44,392 nucleotides of DNA from Arthrobacter bambusae (GTDB taxonomy: Bacteria; Actinomycetota; Actinomycetes; Actinomycetales; Micrococcaceae): assembly GCF_030812595.1 (NCBI RefSeq), contig NZ_JAUSSZ010000022.1, positions 1-44,392 of the forward strand, in the 5' to 3' direction. Each line of letters starts with the position of its first letter. The first letter of the stretch is position 1. This document shows, in pieces, positions 31,717 to 40,340 of this stretch. Position numbers and translations under genes: made by a program. The notes under the pieces are model-generated. The model did no database searches, was not told the origin of the DNA, and worked only from the letters and a program-made list of their open reading frames with translations.

Positions 31717-32822
31717 AGCAGCACCACCCATTCAGCATAGAAAATCCCAAGCCCTGCGGCCACGAACAAGCCACAAAGAATCCAGAAGCGGACCACCACC
31801 GTGATCTCGGCCCAGCCCTTGAGTTCGAAATGATGCTGAAGGGGGGCCATCTTGAAGACCCGCTTGCCCTTGGTGACCTTGAAGTAGCCCACCTGGATGA
31901 TGACAGACAGGGTGATGAGGACGAAGAGTCCGCCGATGATGCCCAAAAGCAGCTCCGTGCGGGAAAGGATCGCAAAGCCGGCCACGGCGCCGCCGATCGC
32001 CAAGGAACCGGTGTCGCCCATGAAGATCTTCGCCGGAGACGTATTCCACCAGAGGAAGCCCACCAGCGCGGCACTGCAGATAGCTGCCAAGAGCGCCAGA
32101 TCGAGCGGGTCGCGGACCGAGTAGCAGCCGCTGCCCGCCTCGCGGGGTGAACCACAGGCCTGGTTGCTCTGCCAGATCCCCATGAGGGTGTAAGCCCCGA
32201 AGACCATAATGGAAGCGCCGGCGGCAAGGCCGTCCAGCCCGTCCGTAAGGTTCACGCCGTTGGTTGCCGCGGTGACGATCAGGTTCGACCAGATGACGAA
32301 CAGTATGGCTCCAAGGATGGTGCCCCCAAAGGCCAGGTTCAGCCAGGGAATGTCCCGCACCAGGGAAATGTGCGTCGAGGCCGGGGTGATCCCCTTCGCG
32401 TCAGGGAAGTTCAGCACCAGCACTGCGAAGACGATCCCGACGAACGCTTGGAGGATCAACTTGGCTTTGGCATTGAGCCCGAGGCTGCGTTGCTTGGAAA
32501 TCTTAATGAAATCGTCCAGGAAACCAACGAATCCCATGCCGACCATCAGGAACAACAAGAGCAAGCCCGAGGCCGACGGTCCCGGTGATCGCGGGTTCAT
32601 CATCCACATGATCAGGTGGGTCAGCCCATAGCTGATGAGCACAGCGGCCACCACGACCGTCCCGCCCATGGTGGGAGTACCGCGCTTGGTGTGGTGGGAA
32701 GTGGGTCCGTCGTCGCGGATGAACTGGCCGTATCCCTTGGTGACGAGGAACCTGATGAAGAGTGGCGTCCCGACCAAAGCCACCAGGAGGGCGACGCCAG
32801 CGCCGATCAACAGTGCAATCAC
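31713..32822 (-). CDS. mraY: Phospho-N-acetylmuramoyl-pentapeptide transferase
   Basis: Integral membrane enzyme that moves phospho-MurNAc-pentapeptide onto undecaprenyl phosphate to make lipid I. 369 residues with about ten helices. Motifs: GPTSHHTKRGTPTMGG in the first cytoplasmic loop, FLDDFIKISKQRSLGLNAKAKL with the conserved Asp pair, NLIVTAATNGVNLTDGLDGLAAG (Asp-rich active site), MGDTGSLAIGG, and the terminal PLQHHFELKGWAE. The GTG at 32820-32822 overlaps the murF stop as GTGA, so translation is coupled on both sides (murF before, murD after). Confidence 0.97.
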   Translation of the reverse strand: MIALLIGAGVALLVALVGTPLFIRFLVTKGYGQFIRDDGPTSHHTKRGTPTMGGTVVVAAVLISYGLTHLIMWMMNPRSPGPSASGLLLLFLMVGMGFVGFLDDFIKISKQRSLGLNAKAKLILQAFVGIVFAVLVLNFPDAKGITPASTHISLVRDIPWLNLAFGGTILGAILFVIWSNLIVTAATNGVNLTDGLDGLAAGASIMVFGAYTLMGIWQSNQACGSPREAGSGCYSVRDPLDLALLAAICSAALVGFLWWNTSPAKIFMGDTGSLAIGGAVAGFAILSRTELLLGIIGGLFVLITLSVIIQVGYFKVTKGKRVFKMAPLQHHFELKGWAEITVVVRFWILCGLFVAAGLGIFYAEWVVLL

Positions 32823-34321
32823 AGCAGCTCGTTCCCTTCATCGGCGGCAGGTGCAGCCGCGGTGTTCGCACTCGTCCCGGTTGGGGGTAATGCTATCCGA
32901 TCCCCCAGATACCTTAGCCCGACCCCGTTTGAGGACTTGAAAAGCACCAGGTCGCCCGGTTCAAGCTCAGCCTGCAGCAGTTCGTAGGCCTCATCGGCCG
33001 TCTCGGTGAAACTGCACTCGTCGCCCCAGGAGCCTTCCTGGATCGCGGAAACGTACAGTGCCCGGGCTTCGCGGCCAACCACTACGAGCCTGGAAATGTT
33101 CAAGCGGACCACTTGCGTTCCGACTGCCGTGTGTTCACGGATGGAATCCTCGCCGAGCTCCAGCATCGCGCCCAGCACCGCCCAGGTGCGGCGTCCGTGA
33201 CCGAGGTCGGCGAGGGTGCGCAAGGCAGCGCGCATGGATTCCGGATTCGCGTTGTACGCGTCGTTGATGATGGTGACGCCGTCTGCCCGCTCGGTGCGTT
33301 CCATTCGCCAGCGGCTGGCCGGCGACTGCGCGCTCAGCGAATCGGCGATGTCGGCCGCGGGGAGGCCTGCCGCAAATGCGGCGCCCGCCGCGGCAAGCAG
33401 GTTGATGATGTGGTGCGCACCGATGAGCTTGCTGTGGACCGGATGCGGGACCCCGCCGTCGGGCAAGAGAAGTTCGAACTCCGGGTGGCCGTCGTGGTCG
33501 ACGTCGAAGTTCCTGGCTTCGACCGCGGAGGCGGTGTTGCCGGAGGCGGAGTTGCCGGTAGCGGTGGTTCCGAGAACCTTGGCCCGGGTACGCGAGGACA
33601 TCGCCGCCACCCGCGCGTCGTCGAGGTTGATGACGGCGGTTCCGTCCTGCCCCAGCGCCTCGACGAGTTCGCCCTTGGCCTTGGCTATGTTCTCCACGCC
33701 ACCGAACTCGCCTGCGTGGGCGCTGCCGACGCAAAGAACGACGCCGATGTCCGGCCGCACCATTTCGGCGAGGTACTTGATGTGGCCAACGCCGGTGGCG
33801 CCCATTTCAATCACAAGGTAGCGGGTCTTCTCATCGGCTCCGAACACGGTGAGCGGCACTCCGACTTCACCGTTGTACGAACCCTGCGGCGCCACGGTGG
33901 CCCCGGCGCGGGAAAGAACGCCCGCGAGCAAATCTTTGGTGGTGGTCTTGCCCGCCGAGCCTGTGATGCCGATGACAGTGAAGTCTTCCCCTTGTGCTGC
34001 ACGTGCGGCACGGATGCGGCGGACGGACTCCGCAGCCAGCGCACCCATTGCGATCACGGCGTCATCGACGACGACGGCGGGGTAAGGCCTGCCGTCGTCG
34101 TCGGAAACGTCGCGCTCGGTCAGCGCCAGGACGGCGCCGCGCTCAAAGGCGGCGCCTACATAGGCGTGGCCGTCAGCGTTCTCCCCTGGCTTGGCCACGT
34201 ACAGCGATCCGGCAACCGCCTCGCGGGAATCGGTAAAGACGGACGTCGGGACAATGCCCGGGTCGGCTGCCAAACGGCCATTGGTAATATCGGCGATCTC
34301 CGCCGCAGTAAGTGCAATCAT
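32819..34321 (-). CDS. murF: UDP-MurNAc-tripeptide--D-alanyl-D-alanine ligase
   Basis: Cytosolic ligase that completes the pentapeptide by adding D-Ala-D-Ala. 500 residues. N-terminal domain MIALTAAEIADITNGRL...VFTDSREAVAGSLYVAKPGENADGHAYVGAA. ATP loop VIGITGSAGKTTTKDLLAGVL. YNGEVGVPLTVF, VIEMGATGVGHI and NDAYNANPESMRAALRTLAD give the MurF-specific pattern. A run of 12-13 residues around NSASGNTAS (about 258-266) is a low-complexity insertion. The ATG at 34319-34321 lies 6 bases after murE. It overlaps mraY by four bases. Confidence 0.97.
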   Translation of the reverse strand: MIALTAAEIADITNGRLAADPGIVPTSVFTDSREAVAGSLYVAKPGENADGHAYVGAAFERGAVLALTERDVSDDDGRPYPAVVVDDAVIAMGALAAESVRRIRAARAAQGEDFTVIGITGSAGKTTTKDLLAGVLSRAGATVAPQGSYNGEVGVPLTVFGADEKTRYLVIEMGATGVGHIKYLAEMVRPDIGVVLCVGSAHAGEFGGVENIAKAKGELVEALGQDGTAVINLDDARVAAMSSRTRAKVLGTTATGNSASGNTASAVEARNFDVDHDGHPEFELLLPDGGVPHPVHSKLIGAHHIINLLAAAGAAFAAGLPAADIADSLSAQSPASRWRMERTERADGVTIINDAYNANPESMRAALRTLADLGHGRRTWAVLGAMLELGEDSIREHTAVGTQVVRLNISRLVVVGREARALYVSAIQEGSWGDECSFTETADEAYELLQAELEPGDLVLFKSSNGVGLRYLGDRIALPPTGTSANTAAAPAADEGNELL

Positions 34322-34327
34322 CTCGGT

Positions 34328-35965
34328 CTAGGACTCTATCCGCTCGTCCGTGGAAACCTTGAATCCCCTGGCTGTCAAGGCCGCACGGAGTTCGACCCGG
34401 TCATCGAGGGCAAGGTTGACCCCCTTCACTTCCTGCCACACCTCATGGCCACGGCCGGCGACCAGGATGGTGTCCTTCTCGGTGGCCAGTTCCACCGCTT
34501 GGCGGATCGCGACATCCCGGGGGTACGCCTCCACGATCTCGCAGCGGAGGTCCTCTGACTCGCGGGCGGCACGGGCCCCGGCGATGACCTCCGAACGGAT
34601 CGCCGCAGCGTCTTCGTCATGGGGATCGTCGTCGCTGACAATCACGACGTCGGCGAGTCGGGCGGCTATGGCCCCCATCGTCGGCCGTTTGCTTTGGTCG
34701 CGCTGTCCCGTGGCGCCGAAAACGACGATCACCCGGGATCCGGGTGCTTGCGATCGTACGGCCTTCAGGGCCCTCGCCAGGGCGTCCGGGTTGTGCGCGA
34801 AATCCACCACGGAGGCCGGAGCATCCGAGATCAGCTGCATCCTGCCCGGTACCGAGACGGTGAAGGGATCGTGCCTGTCCAGCGCCGCTTGCAGGGCCTG
34901 CGGGTCGATGCCGGATTCGAGCACCATGAGAGTGGCCAGGGCCGCGTTGGCGACGTTGAAGTCCCCCGGCAGTCCCGTGTGGACTCGTATCACCGTTCCA
35001 TCGCGGTGGCGCAATTCGAAGTCCGTTCCAAGCCCGCGTTGCTTCGTTGATGCCACTGTCCAGTCAGCGGTTCCCGTCGGCGTGGCCGACAGCGTGGTCA
35101 CGGGGATTCCCGCCTCGTCCGCCAGCAAGCGCCCCCAGGGGTCGTCCACGGTCACGACGGCCCGCCGTGCGCGCGCGCTGGTGAAGAGCTCCGCCTTCGT
35201 CCGGAAGTACTCGTCCATGCTTCCGTGCAGATCGAGGTGGTCCTGGGTCAGGTTGGTGAAGCCGGCAACATCGAACATCACCGAGTCGACCCTGTGGAAT
35301 GACAGGGCGTGGGAGGAGACCTCCATGGAAGCCGCGTCCAGCCCGCGTTCACGCATGAGAGCGAGCAAGGCATGGACATCGGTTGACTCCGGCGTGGTCA
35401 GCAGGCTCGGGATGGGCTCGCCCCCCGCAAGAATTTCGATCGTCCCGATGAGGCCGGGATTCTTGCCGAGGGCGCGGAGGAGGGAATTGATGAAATAGGT
35501 CGTGGTGGTCTTGCCATTCGTACCGGTCACACCGAAAAGCGTGGGCGAAACCCCGTCAAGGGGCTGGCTCCGGTAAATGAGCGCAGCGAGGGTCCCGACG
35601 GCGGCCCTGGGATCGCCGACGATCAGCACCGGAACGGCAATTTCCTCAAGTGCCAATCGGCGGGCACCGTCTTCATCGCTCAAGACGGCCACCGCACCGG
35701 CTTCCACCGCCTGGGTGACAAAGTCTGCACCGTGGCGGGTCGCTCCCGGCAAGGCCAGGTACAAATCTCCCGGCTCCACAGTGCGCGAGTTGAGGGTCAC
35801 ACCAGTTACCGACGTGGCGCCGGAGTCCGGGGGCAGCGCGATTCCAAGCGAGGCCGCAATGGCCTCGAGCGGAACAGGCGCGACGGCGGCTGGACGGAAG
35901 CCGGGTTTGTCCGGAGCCGGCGGGTTCCCGGTAGGGATCGATACGGCGTCATTCTGCTCTGACAA
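34328..35965 (-). CDS. murE: UDP-MurNAc-L-Ala-D-Glu ligase (MurE), probably L-lysine type
   Basis: Cytosolic ligase that adds the third residue of the stem peptide. 545 residues. ATP loop GVTGTNGKTTTTYF (146-159); STDVHALLALMRERGLDAASMEVSSHALSFHRV; FTNLTQDHLDLHGSMDEYFRTKAELF; the C-terminal VVFGATGQRDQSKRPTMG. The specificity loop reads SDDDPHDED (about 444-452). Enzymes that add meso-diaminopimelate have DNPR there, which is absent here, so L-lysine is the likely substrate, in line with the A3-alpha peptidoglycan of Arthrobacter. The start is TTG at 35963-35965, with GGAG 6 nt upstream; there is no in-frame ATG or GTG nearby. It lies 140 bases downstream of ftsI, a gap that holds a near-perfect palindrome. 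Confidence 0.95.
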   Translation of the reverse strand: MSEQNDAVSIPTGNPPAPDKPGFRPAAVAPVPLEAIAASLGIALPPDSGATSVTGVTLNSRTVEPGDLYLALPGATRHGADFVTQAVEAGAVAVLSDEDGARRLALEEIAVPVLIVGDPRAAVGTLAALIYRSQPLDGVSPTLFGVTGTNGKTTTTYFINSLLRALGKNPGLIGTIEILAGGEPIPSLLTTPESTDVHALLALMRERGLDAASMEVSSHALSFHRVDSVMFDVAGFTNLTQDHLDLHGSMDEYFRTKAELFTSARARRAVVTVDDPWGRLLADEAGIPVTTLSATPTGTADWTVASTKQRGLGTDFELRHRDGTVIRVHTGLPGDFNVANAALATLMVLESGIDPQALQAALDRHDPFTVSVPGRMQLISDAPASVVDFAHNPDALARALKAVRSQAPGSRVIVVFGATGQRDQSKRPTMGAIAARLADVVIVSDDDPHDEDAAAIRSEVIAGARAARESEDLRCEIVEAYPRDVAIRQAVELATEKDTILVAGRGHEVWQEVKGVNLALDDRVELRAALTARGFKVSTDERIES

Positions 35966-36056
35966 GGTGGTCTCCGTTGGTACTCATGAAACTGGCCGCC
36001 GGGGAATCTTGGGACTCCCGGAATGGCATGGGTGGATCGAAATGTGGCCGGACAGA

Positions 36057-36078
36057 TGCCAACTAAGCTTACTTGGCA
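36057..36078. repeat. Near-perfect 22-bp palindrome between ftsI and murE
   Basis: TGCCAA (36057-36062) and TTGGCA (36073-36078) flank CTAAGCTTAC; the two 11-base halves are complementary at 10 of 11 positions. It lies 28 bases before the ftsI stop in plus coordinates, that is 28 bases after ftsI and about 90 before the murE start on the coding strand. It could be an operator for an internal promoter or an RNA hairpin where the transcript is processed. No good -35/-10 pair was found around it. Confidence 0.45.
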
Positions 36079-36105
36079 AAACCGGGCTGCCTGCCGTGCC
36101 GGCCC

Positions 36106-37902
36106 CTATTTGCCGTATTGGGGGAACCGCACAGGAGTGCCGGTGGACGGCGGGACGTTGTAGGTGCGCAGGACCTGGCCCATGACCGAACGGAAAATCG
36201 GTCCTTGGGTGATGCCGTAGATGTTCCCTTTGGGGCGCTGGACAACTACCTCGACGATGAACCGCGGATTCTCCATGGGAGCCATTCCAATAATGGAAGC
36301 AGTGTAGCCGTCGAAGCCGGGCAAGCCGTCCTCGCGAGGCGCCTCGGAGGTTCCGGTCTTGGCACCTACCCGGTAGCCATCGATGCCTGCATCCTTCACT
36401 TCGCCCATGGTGACGTTGCTCTCCAGGATGTCGCGGACCTGCTGGGCCGTTTCCTTGGTAACAACCTGACGGGTGTCCTTGGCGGGCACCTTTTGCTCAA
36501 CTCCGTCGGCTCCCACGTAGCCGTCGATCAGCCGTGGTTGAAGCATCACGCCGTCGTTGGCCACGCTTTGGTAGGCCCTGACAGTTTGGACAGTGGACTG
36601 GGAGACCCCTTGGCCGAACAGTACGGTGTATTGCTGCCGGTCGTCCCATTGGTCCGGCTTCGCCAGGATGCCGGTGGATTCAGCGGGTAGGCCAAGGTCC
36701 GGAGCTTCGCCGATGCCGAAGCGTGTGAGGTAGTCGTAGCGCTGTTGCTTGCTCAGTCGGCTGCCGATCATGACAGTGCCCGTATTCATCGAATAGCCGA
36801 GGATGCCTGCGAGGGTCCTCTGTTCGGTGCCGTGCACGAAGGCGTCGGTGAAAGTCTGGCCGTCAATGGTTACGGCCGGCGGAATCGTGACGGTGTCCAG
36901 CGGGTTGGACTTACCTTCATTGATCGCGGCCGACGCGGTGATCATCTTCTCCACTGAGCCGGGCTCGTAGGCCGCCGTCACGGACCGCACGCCGCGGTCG
37001 GCAGCGGCCACCTTGCCGGGGTCATTGGGATCGGGCGCGTTCGTGTCTGCCATCGCGATGAGGTTTCCGGTCTTGACGTCTTCGACCACGATCGATCCCC
37101 ACTCGGCATTGAGTTGGTTGACCTGCGTTTGGATGGCCTGCTGCGCAAAGTACTGGATGTCCGTGTTCAGCGTCAGCTTGACGTCTTTGCCGTTGACAGC
37201 GGGGGTCAGCAGGTCCGTTGCCACGGGTATACGAAGACCGTCGGCGCCGATTTCGAAAACACGCTTGCCGTCTTTGCCGCGGAGGGTCTCGTCCTGGGTC
37301 TGTTCGAGCCCTGCCTGGCCCGTGGTGCCGTCCTTGAGGAACCCGATGATTCCCCCGGCGACGCTCCCGTTCGGATAGACCCGTTGGCTGATGCCTTCGG
37401 ACACGACACCGGGGATATGAAGTTGGGAAATCCGGTCTTCGACGTCCGGCTTCACTTCCTTGGCCACGATGTTGTACTTTTTCGTGCCGGTCACCGCTTG
37501 GGTCACCTGGTTGACGTCCATCCCCAGGGCGGTGGCAAGCTCGGCTATGCCCTGGGACCTGGATATCGTGTCAATGGCCTGGGTCCGGGAGTTGTATCGA
37601 GGAAACTGATCGGTGTTGGTGTTGACCGTTTGGTCCACCACAATGTTGTAGCGGATCACGCTGCTGGCGAGCACGGTGCCGTTGGCGTCAAGGATCTTGC
37701 CGCGTTCGGCCGGCAGGACGGTGGTTGTCAGCCGGTTGTTGTAAGCGGCCTCGGCCAATCCCCCGACGTCCAATCCCTGGACCAGGAACAGCTTGCCCCC
37801 GACCACCAGCAGCAGCGTCAGCATGATCCCGAGGCCGATGCGCAGGCGCTTCTTCGCCGCCGGCGTTCTCTTGATCTTCGAATTGCCGGTTTTCTGCACC
37901 AC
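36106..37902 (-). CDS. ftsI: Septal penicillin-binding protein FtsI (PBP3 class)
   Basis: Bitopic class B penicillin-binding protein, the septal transpeptidase partner of FtsW. 598 residues. A basic cytoplasmic tail (1-20) precedes one membrane helix IGLGIMLTLLLVVGGKLFLVQGL (about 22-44). A dimerisation domain with RGKILDANGTVLASS follows, then the transpeptidase domain with SxxK as S316-V-E-K319 (in AYEPGSVEKM), SxN as S371-M-N373, and KTG at 515-517. The active-site set is intact. The start is GTG at 37900-37902 (a second GTG follows directly), with AAGGA about 7 nt upstream. A 54-base gap separates it from ftsL and a 140-base gap from murE. Confidence 0.96.
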   Translation of the reverse strand: MVQKTGNSKIKRTPAAKKRLRIGLGIMLTLLLVVGGKLFLVQGLDVGGLAEAAYNNRLTTTVLPAERGKILDANGTVLASSVIRYNIVVDQTVNTNTDQFPRYNSRTQAIDTISRSQGIAELATALGMDVNQVTQAVTGTKKYNIVAKEVKPDVEDRISQLHIPGVVSEGISQRVYPNGSVAGGIIGFLKDGTTGQAGLEQTQDETLRGKDGKRVFEIGADGLRIPVATDLLTPAVNGKDVKLTLNTDIQYFAQQAIQTQVNQLNAEWGSIVVEDVKTGNLIAMADTNAPDPNDPGKVAAADRGVRSVTAAYEPGSVEKMITASAAINEGKSNPLDTVTIPPAVTIDGQTFTDAFVHGTEQRTLAGILGYSMNTGTVMIGSRLSKQQRYDYLTRFGIGEAPDLGLPAESTGILAKPDQWDDRQQYTVLFGQGVSQSTVQTVRAYQSVANDGVMLQPRLIDGYVGADGVEQKVPAKDTRQVVTKETAQQVRDILESNVTMGEVKDAGIDGYRVGAKTGTSEAPREDGLPGFDGYTASIIGMAPMENPRFIVEVVVQRPKGNIYGITQGPIFRSVMGQVLRTYNVPPSTGTPVRFPQYGK

Positions 37903-37956
37903 GTCGATTCCTTGCTGCTTGCCTTGCTGTTTACCTGGGATCAGGCCGGCTGGACG

Positions 37957-38622
37957 CTACTGCCCTGGGACCTTCTGCTGCGGGGCAGGAACCGAACCGC
38001 CGTGAAGATCCACAACCGGCGGCTTGGGCGCCGCAGGCACCGCGGGGGCCTGCGGTTTAGCCGGTGTCGAGTCGGCGGTCCCGCTGGGTTTACGGCTGTC
38101 CAGCGAATCATTCTTGGCGGGTGCAGGAGGTAGCACACTGGACTGGCCCGCAACCAAAGGAGCAGCAATGACGGCACCGGGATTTTGTCCCTTGGCCGCC
38201 GGCGTGGCTTTTCCTGTGACCGTCAGGTTGTCCAGATCGATCTGACCCGTGGCAGTGGAAGCTACCATTCCCAATTCTGCGGCTTTGGCCGCCAGATTCT
38301 GGGGAGCTTGGTAGTTCTGGACCTGCTGTGTCAGATCCTGGTTCTGTTTGTTCAGGGATGCATCGTCGTTCCTGAGCTTCACCAGGTCGTACTGGGCCGT
38401 GGAAACGGAGATGTTGAGCACCAGGACCGTCAACAAGGCGGCCGCCAACACACCGAAGCAAAAGACGACGAACGGAGTTCGCCGTCGTCCGGGAACACTC
38501 TGCACGAGGGAGAGCGGAGTCCGTGCCTTGCGGCTCGTGTCCCGCTCCGGTCCCCGCGCGGGCAGGGCACGTGCGGTGTTGCCCACAGTGGTCGGCGGGA
38601 TCTTCGCGGCAGCGGTGCTCAT
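37957..38622 (-). CDS. ftsL: FtsL-like septum protein
   Basis: 221 residues, placed between rsmH and ftsI where ftsL is found. A polar N-terminal cytoplasmic region (1-49) precedes one membrane helix, FVVFCFGVLAAALLTVLVLNISVS (about 51-74), and then a leucine/glutamine coiled coil, QYDLVKLRNDDASLNKQNQDLTQQVQNYQAPQNLAAKAAELGM (about 77-119). That is the bitopic layout of FtsL/DivIC. A long Pro/Ala-rich tail (about 130-221), external to the membrane, has no counterpart in the short enterobacterial FtsL. Identification rests mainly on position and topology. The ATG at 38620-38622 overlaps the rsmH stop as ATGA, and GAGGAG lies upstream. Confidence 0.8.
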   Translation of the reverse strand: MSTAAAKIPPTTVGNTARALPARGPERDTSRKARTPLSLVQSVPGRRRTPFVVFCFGVLAAALLTVLVLNISVSTAQYDLVKLRNDDASLNKQNQDLTQQVQNYQAPQNLAAKAAELGMVASTATGQIDLDNLTVTGKATPAAKGQNPGAVIAAPLVAGQSSVLPPAPAKNDSLDSRKPSGTADSTPAKPQAPAVPAAPKPPVVDLHGGSVPAPQQKVPGQ

Positions 38623-39617
38623 GCTGTTCTCCTCGCTTTGATGCGCTCCACGGCCCGGAGGCGGGCAGATGCCGCACGCGGGTTTTCGGCGATTTCTTCT
38701 GGTGTGGGCACTTCCGTGCCCTTGGTCAACGTCTTGAATTCCGGCTTATGTTCTTCCAGCTCCACCGGGAAGCCGAGCGGCGCCGATGACTTGGACCGGG
38801 ACTGGAAGACGGACTTGACGATCTTGTCCTCGAGCGAGTGGTACGACATCACCACTACTCGGCCACCCATCGCTGAGGCTGCGAGGGCGGCAGGCACTGC
38901 CCTCTCCAGGACGTCGAGTTCCTCGTTCACTTCGATCCGCAAGGCCTGGAAAGTCCGCTTGGCCGGATGGCCACCCGACTTTGCAGCGGCCGCAGGAACA
39001 ACGGCCCGGATCTGCTCGACGAGTTCGCCGGTGGTGGCGAAGGGCTTGGTGGTCCTCGCCGTGACGATGCGGTTGGCGATCCTGCCGGCAAACTTCTCTT
39101 CGCCCCACTTGCGGATAATCCGCACCAGGTCTTCTTCGGAATAGGTGTTGACTACGTCGGCGGCAGTCTGGCCGCGGCTGGTGTCCATCCGCATATCCAG
39201 CGGCGCGTCGTAGGAGTAGGCAAAGCCGCGCTCCCGCTCGTCCAGTTGCAGGGAAGACACGCCAAGATCCATCAGGATCCCGTGCACCTCGGAAATTCCA
39301 AGGTCCGCCAGGACGGCTTCGATTTCGTCATACACGGCATGCACAAGGTCAGTGCGGGCCGAGAATGGGCGCAATCGCTCTCCGGCGAGGGCGAGGGCCT
39401 CTTCGTCCCGGTCGATCCCGACAAGGTGCAGATCGGGGAAGCGTTGCAGCATCGCTTCGGAATGGCCGCCCATTCCCAACGTGGCGTCGATGGCCACGGG
39501 CGTTTCACCACGGCTGCGGGCTGCCTCGAAACCTGGGGCCAGCAAATTGATGCACCGGTCCTTCAGGACCGGTACATGTCGCTCCGAGGTTGGCTTTGGC
39601 GCGTCTTGCTCCTCCAT
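38619..39617 (-). CDS. rsmH: 16S rRNA (cytosine1402-N4)-methyltransferase
   Basis: Cytosolic SAM-dependent methyltransferase (MraW) acting on C1402 of 16S rRNA. 332 residues. It begins SERHVPVLKDRCINLLAPGFE. The SAM motifs are AIDATLGMGGHSEAMLQRFPDLHLVGIDRDEEAL and GILMDLGVSSLQLDERERGFAYSYDAPLDMRMD. The C-terminal part has GGHPAKRTFQALRIEVNEELDVLERAVPAAL and GGRVVVMSYHSLEDKIVKSVFQ. The ATG at 39615-39617 has GAGGAGG about 4-5 nt upstream. A 193-base gap separates it from mraZ, and it overlaps ftsL by four bases. Confidence 0.97.
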   Translation of the reverse strand: MEEQDAPKPTSERHVPVLKDRCINLLAPGFEAARSRGETPVAIDATLGMGGHSEAMLQRFPDLHLVGIDRDEEALALAGERLRPFSARTDLVHAVYDEIEAVLADLGISEVHGILMDLGVSSLQLDERERGFAYSYDAPLDMRMDTSRGQTAADVVNTYSEEDLVRIIRKWGEEKFAGRIANRIVTARTTKPFATTGELVEQIRAVVPAAAAKSGGHPAKRTFQALRIEVNEELDVLERAVPAALAASAMGGRVVVMSYHSLEDKIVKSVFQSRSKSSAPLGFPVELEEHKPEFKTLTKGTEVPTPEEIAENPRAASARLRAVERIKARRTA

Positions 39618-39721
39618 GCGGCCTCCTCAGAGATGAATTGTTCGGTGCGTCTGGCTGTCAGTTTCGTGCTGAGTGGTCGCTTCTTGAGCCGGATCCCCAT
39701 CCGCGCCTATCGCAGCGTCTG

Positions 39722-39799
39722 CCTGGCTCCGGGGAAGTTGAGCCAGGAAAACAATGTGATGGGCGGCTGGAGATCCCGTCCAAGAAGCCCTGTGGCTTC
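39722..39799 (-). other. Hairpins in the mraZ-rsmH gap
   Basis: CCTGGCTC (39722-39729) with GAGCCAGG (39740-39747), loop of 10 bases. GAAGCC (39784-39789) with GGCTTC (39794-39799), loop CTGT. Neither has a U tract on the minus strand, so they could be attenuating structures, transcript processing sites or chance. No promoter was recognised between mraZ and rsmH. Confidence 0.35.
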
Positions 39800-39810
39800 C
39801 TGTCCGGCTT

Positions 39811-40242
39811 CTAAATGAATCCGGGAAGGTTGTCGTCGTCGGTCTCCGAGAAGGCGGCTTCCTTCTCGGCCAGGTACTCGTCCCAAGCCTGTGCATCCCA
39901 GATCTCCGCACGGGTTCCGGCGCCGATCACCGCCAATTCCCGTTCGAGCCCTGCGTAGCTCCGGAGCGCCGGCGGAATCGTCACGCGCCCCTGCTTGTCA
40001 GGTACCTCGTCAGAGGCTCCGGACAGGAAAACCCGGATGTAGTCACGTGACTGCTTGGAGGAGATGGGGGCCTCCCGCATGGACTCGTGAATACGTTCGA
40101 ATTCCCGCTGGCTGAAGACGTAGATGCAACGTTCCTGGCCCCTCGTGAGCACCAGGCCGTCCGCAAGCTCCTCGCGGAACTTGGCGGGAAGGATGATCCG
40201 GCCCTTTTCGTCCAGACGCGGAGAATGAGTGCCCAGAAACAC
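39811..40242 (-). CDS. mraZ: Transcriptional regulator MraZ
   Basis: 143-residue AbrB-type DNA-binding protein that forms rings and represses the dcw promoter in the species studied. The two MraZ repeats are FLGTHSPRLDEKGRIILPAKFREELADGLVLTRG and the second half SGASDEVPDKQGRVTIPPALRSYAGLERELAVIGAGTRAEIWD, each with the DxxGR motif (DEKGR, DKQGR). The first gene of the dcw cluster. The start is GTG at 40240-40242, with only a weak GGTGG upstream. The promoter just before it carries a three-repeat operator (40305-40334) on which MraZ itself should act. Confidence 0.96.
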   Translation of the reverse strand: MFLGTHSPRLDEKGRIILPAKFREELADGLVLTRGQERCIYVFSQREFERIHESMREAPISSKQSRDYIRVFLSGASDEVPDKQGRVTIPPALRSYAGLERELAVIGAGTRAEIWDAQAWDEYLAEKEAAFSETDDDNLPGFI

Positions 40243-40304
40243 TGGCCCACCGCCCCATCTGTCAAAGGTGCCCGTACCTGCCCCACGCCGCCACTACCCT
40301 CTTA

Positions 40305-40334
40305 CTTGCTCCACTTTACTCCACAAGCCACCAC
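40305..40334 (-). promoter_or_regulatory. MraZ operator: three GTGG repeats with 10-bp period
   Basis: Minus strand, three consecutive 10-mers: GTGGTGGCTT (complement of 40325-40334), GTGGAGTAAA (40315-40324), GTGGAGCAAG (40305-40314), each starting GTGG. MraZ is known to bind three or four direct repeats with this 10-bp period (TGGG- or GTGG-type). The first repeat lies in the spacer of the mraZ promoter, the second overlaps the -10, and the third covers the start region, so binding would block transcription of the dcw cluster. Confidence 0.8.
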
Positions 40335-40340
40335 AGTCAA
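40313..40340 (-). promoter_or_regulatory. Pmra promoter of the dcw cluster
   Basis: Minus strand: TTGACT (complement of 40335-40340), 16-bp spacer, TAAAGT (complement of 40313-40318). The spacer contains the first MraZ repeat. The predicted 5' leader to the mraZ GTG is about 65 bases. Confidence 0.65.
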
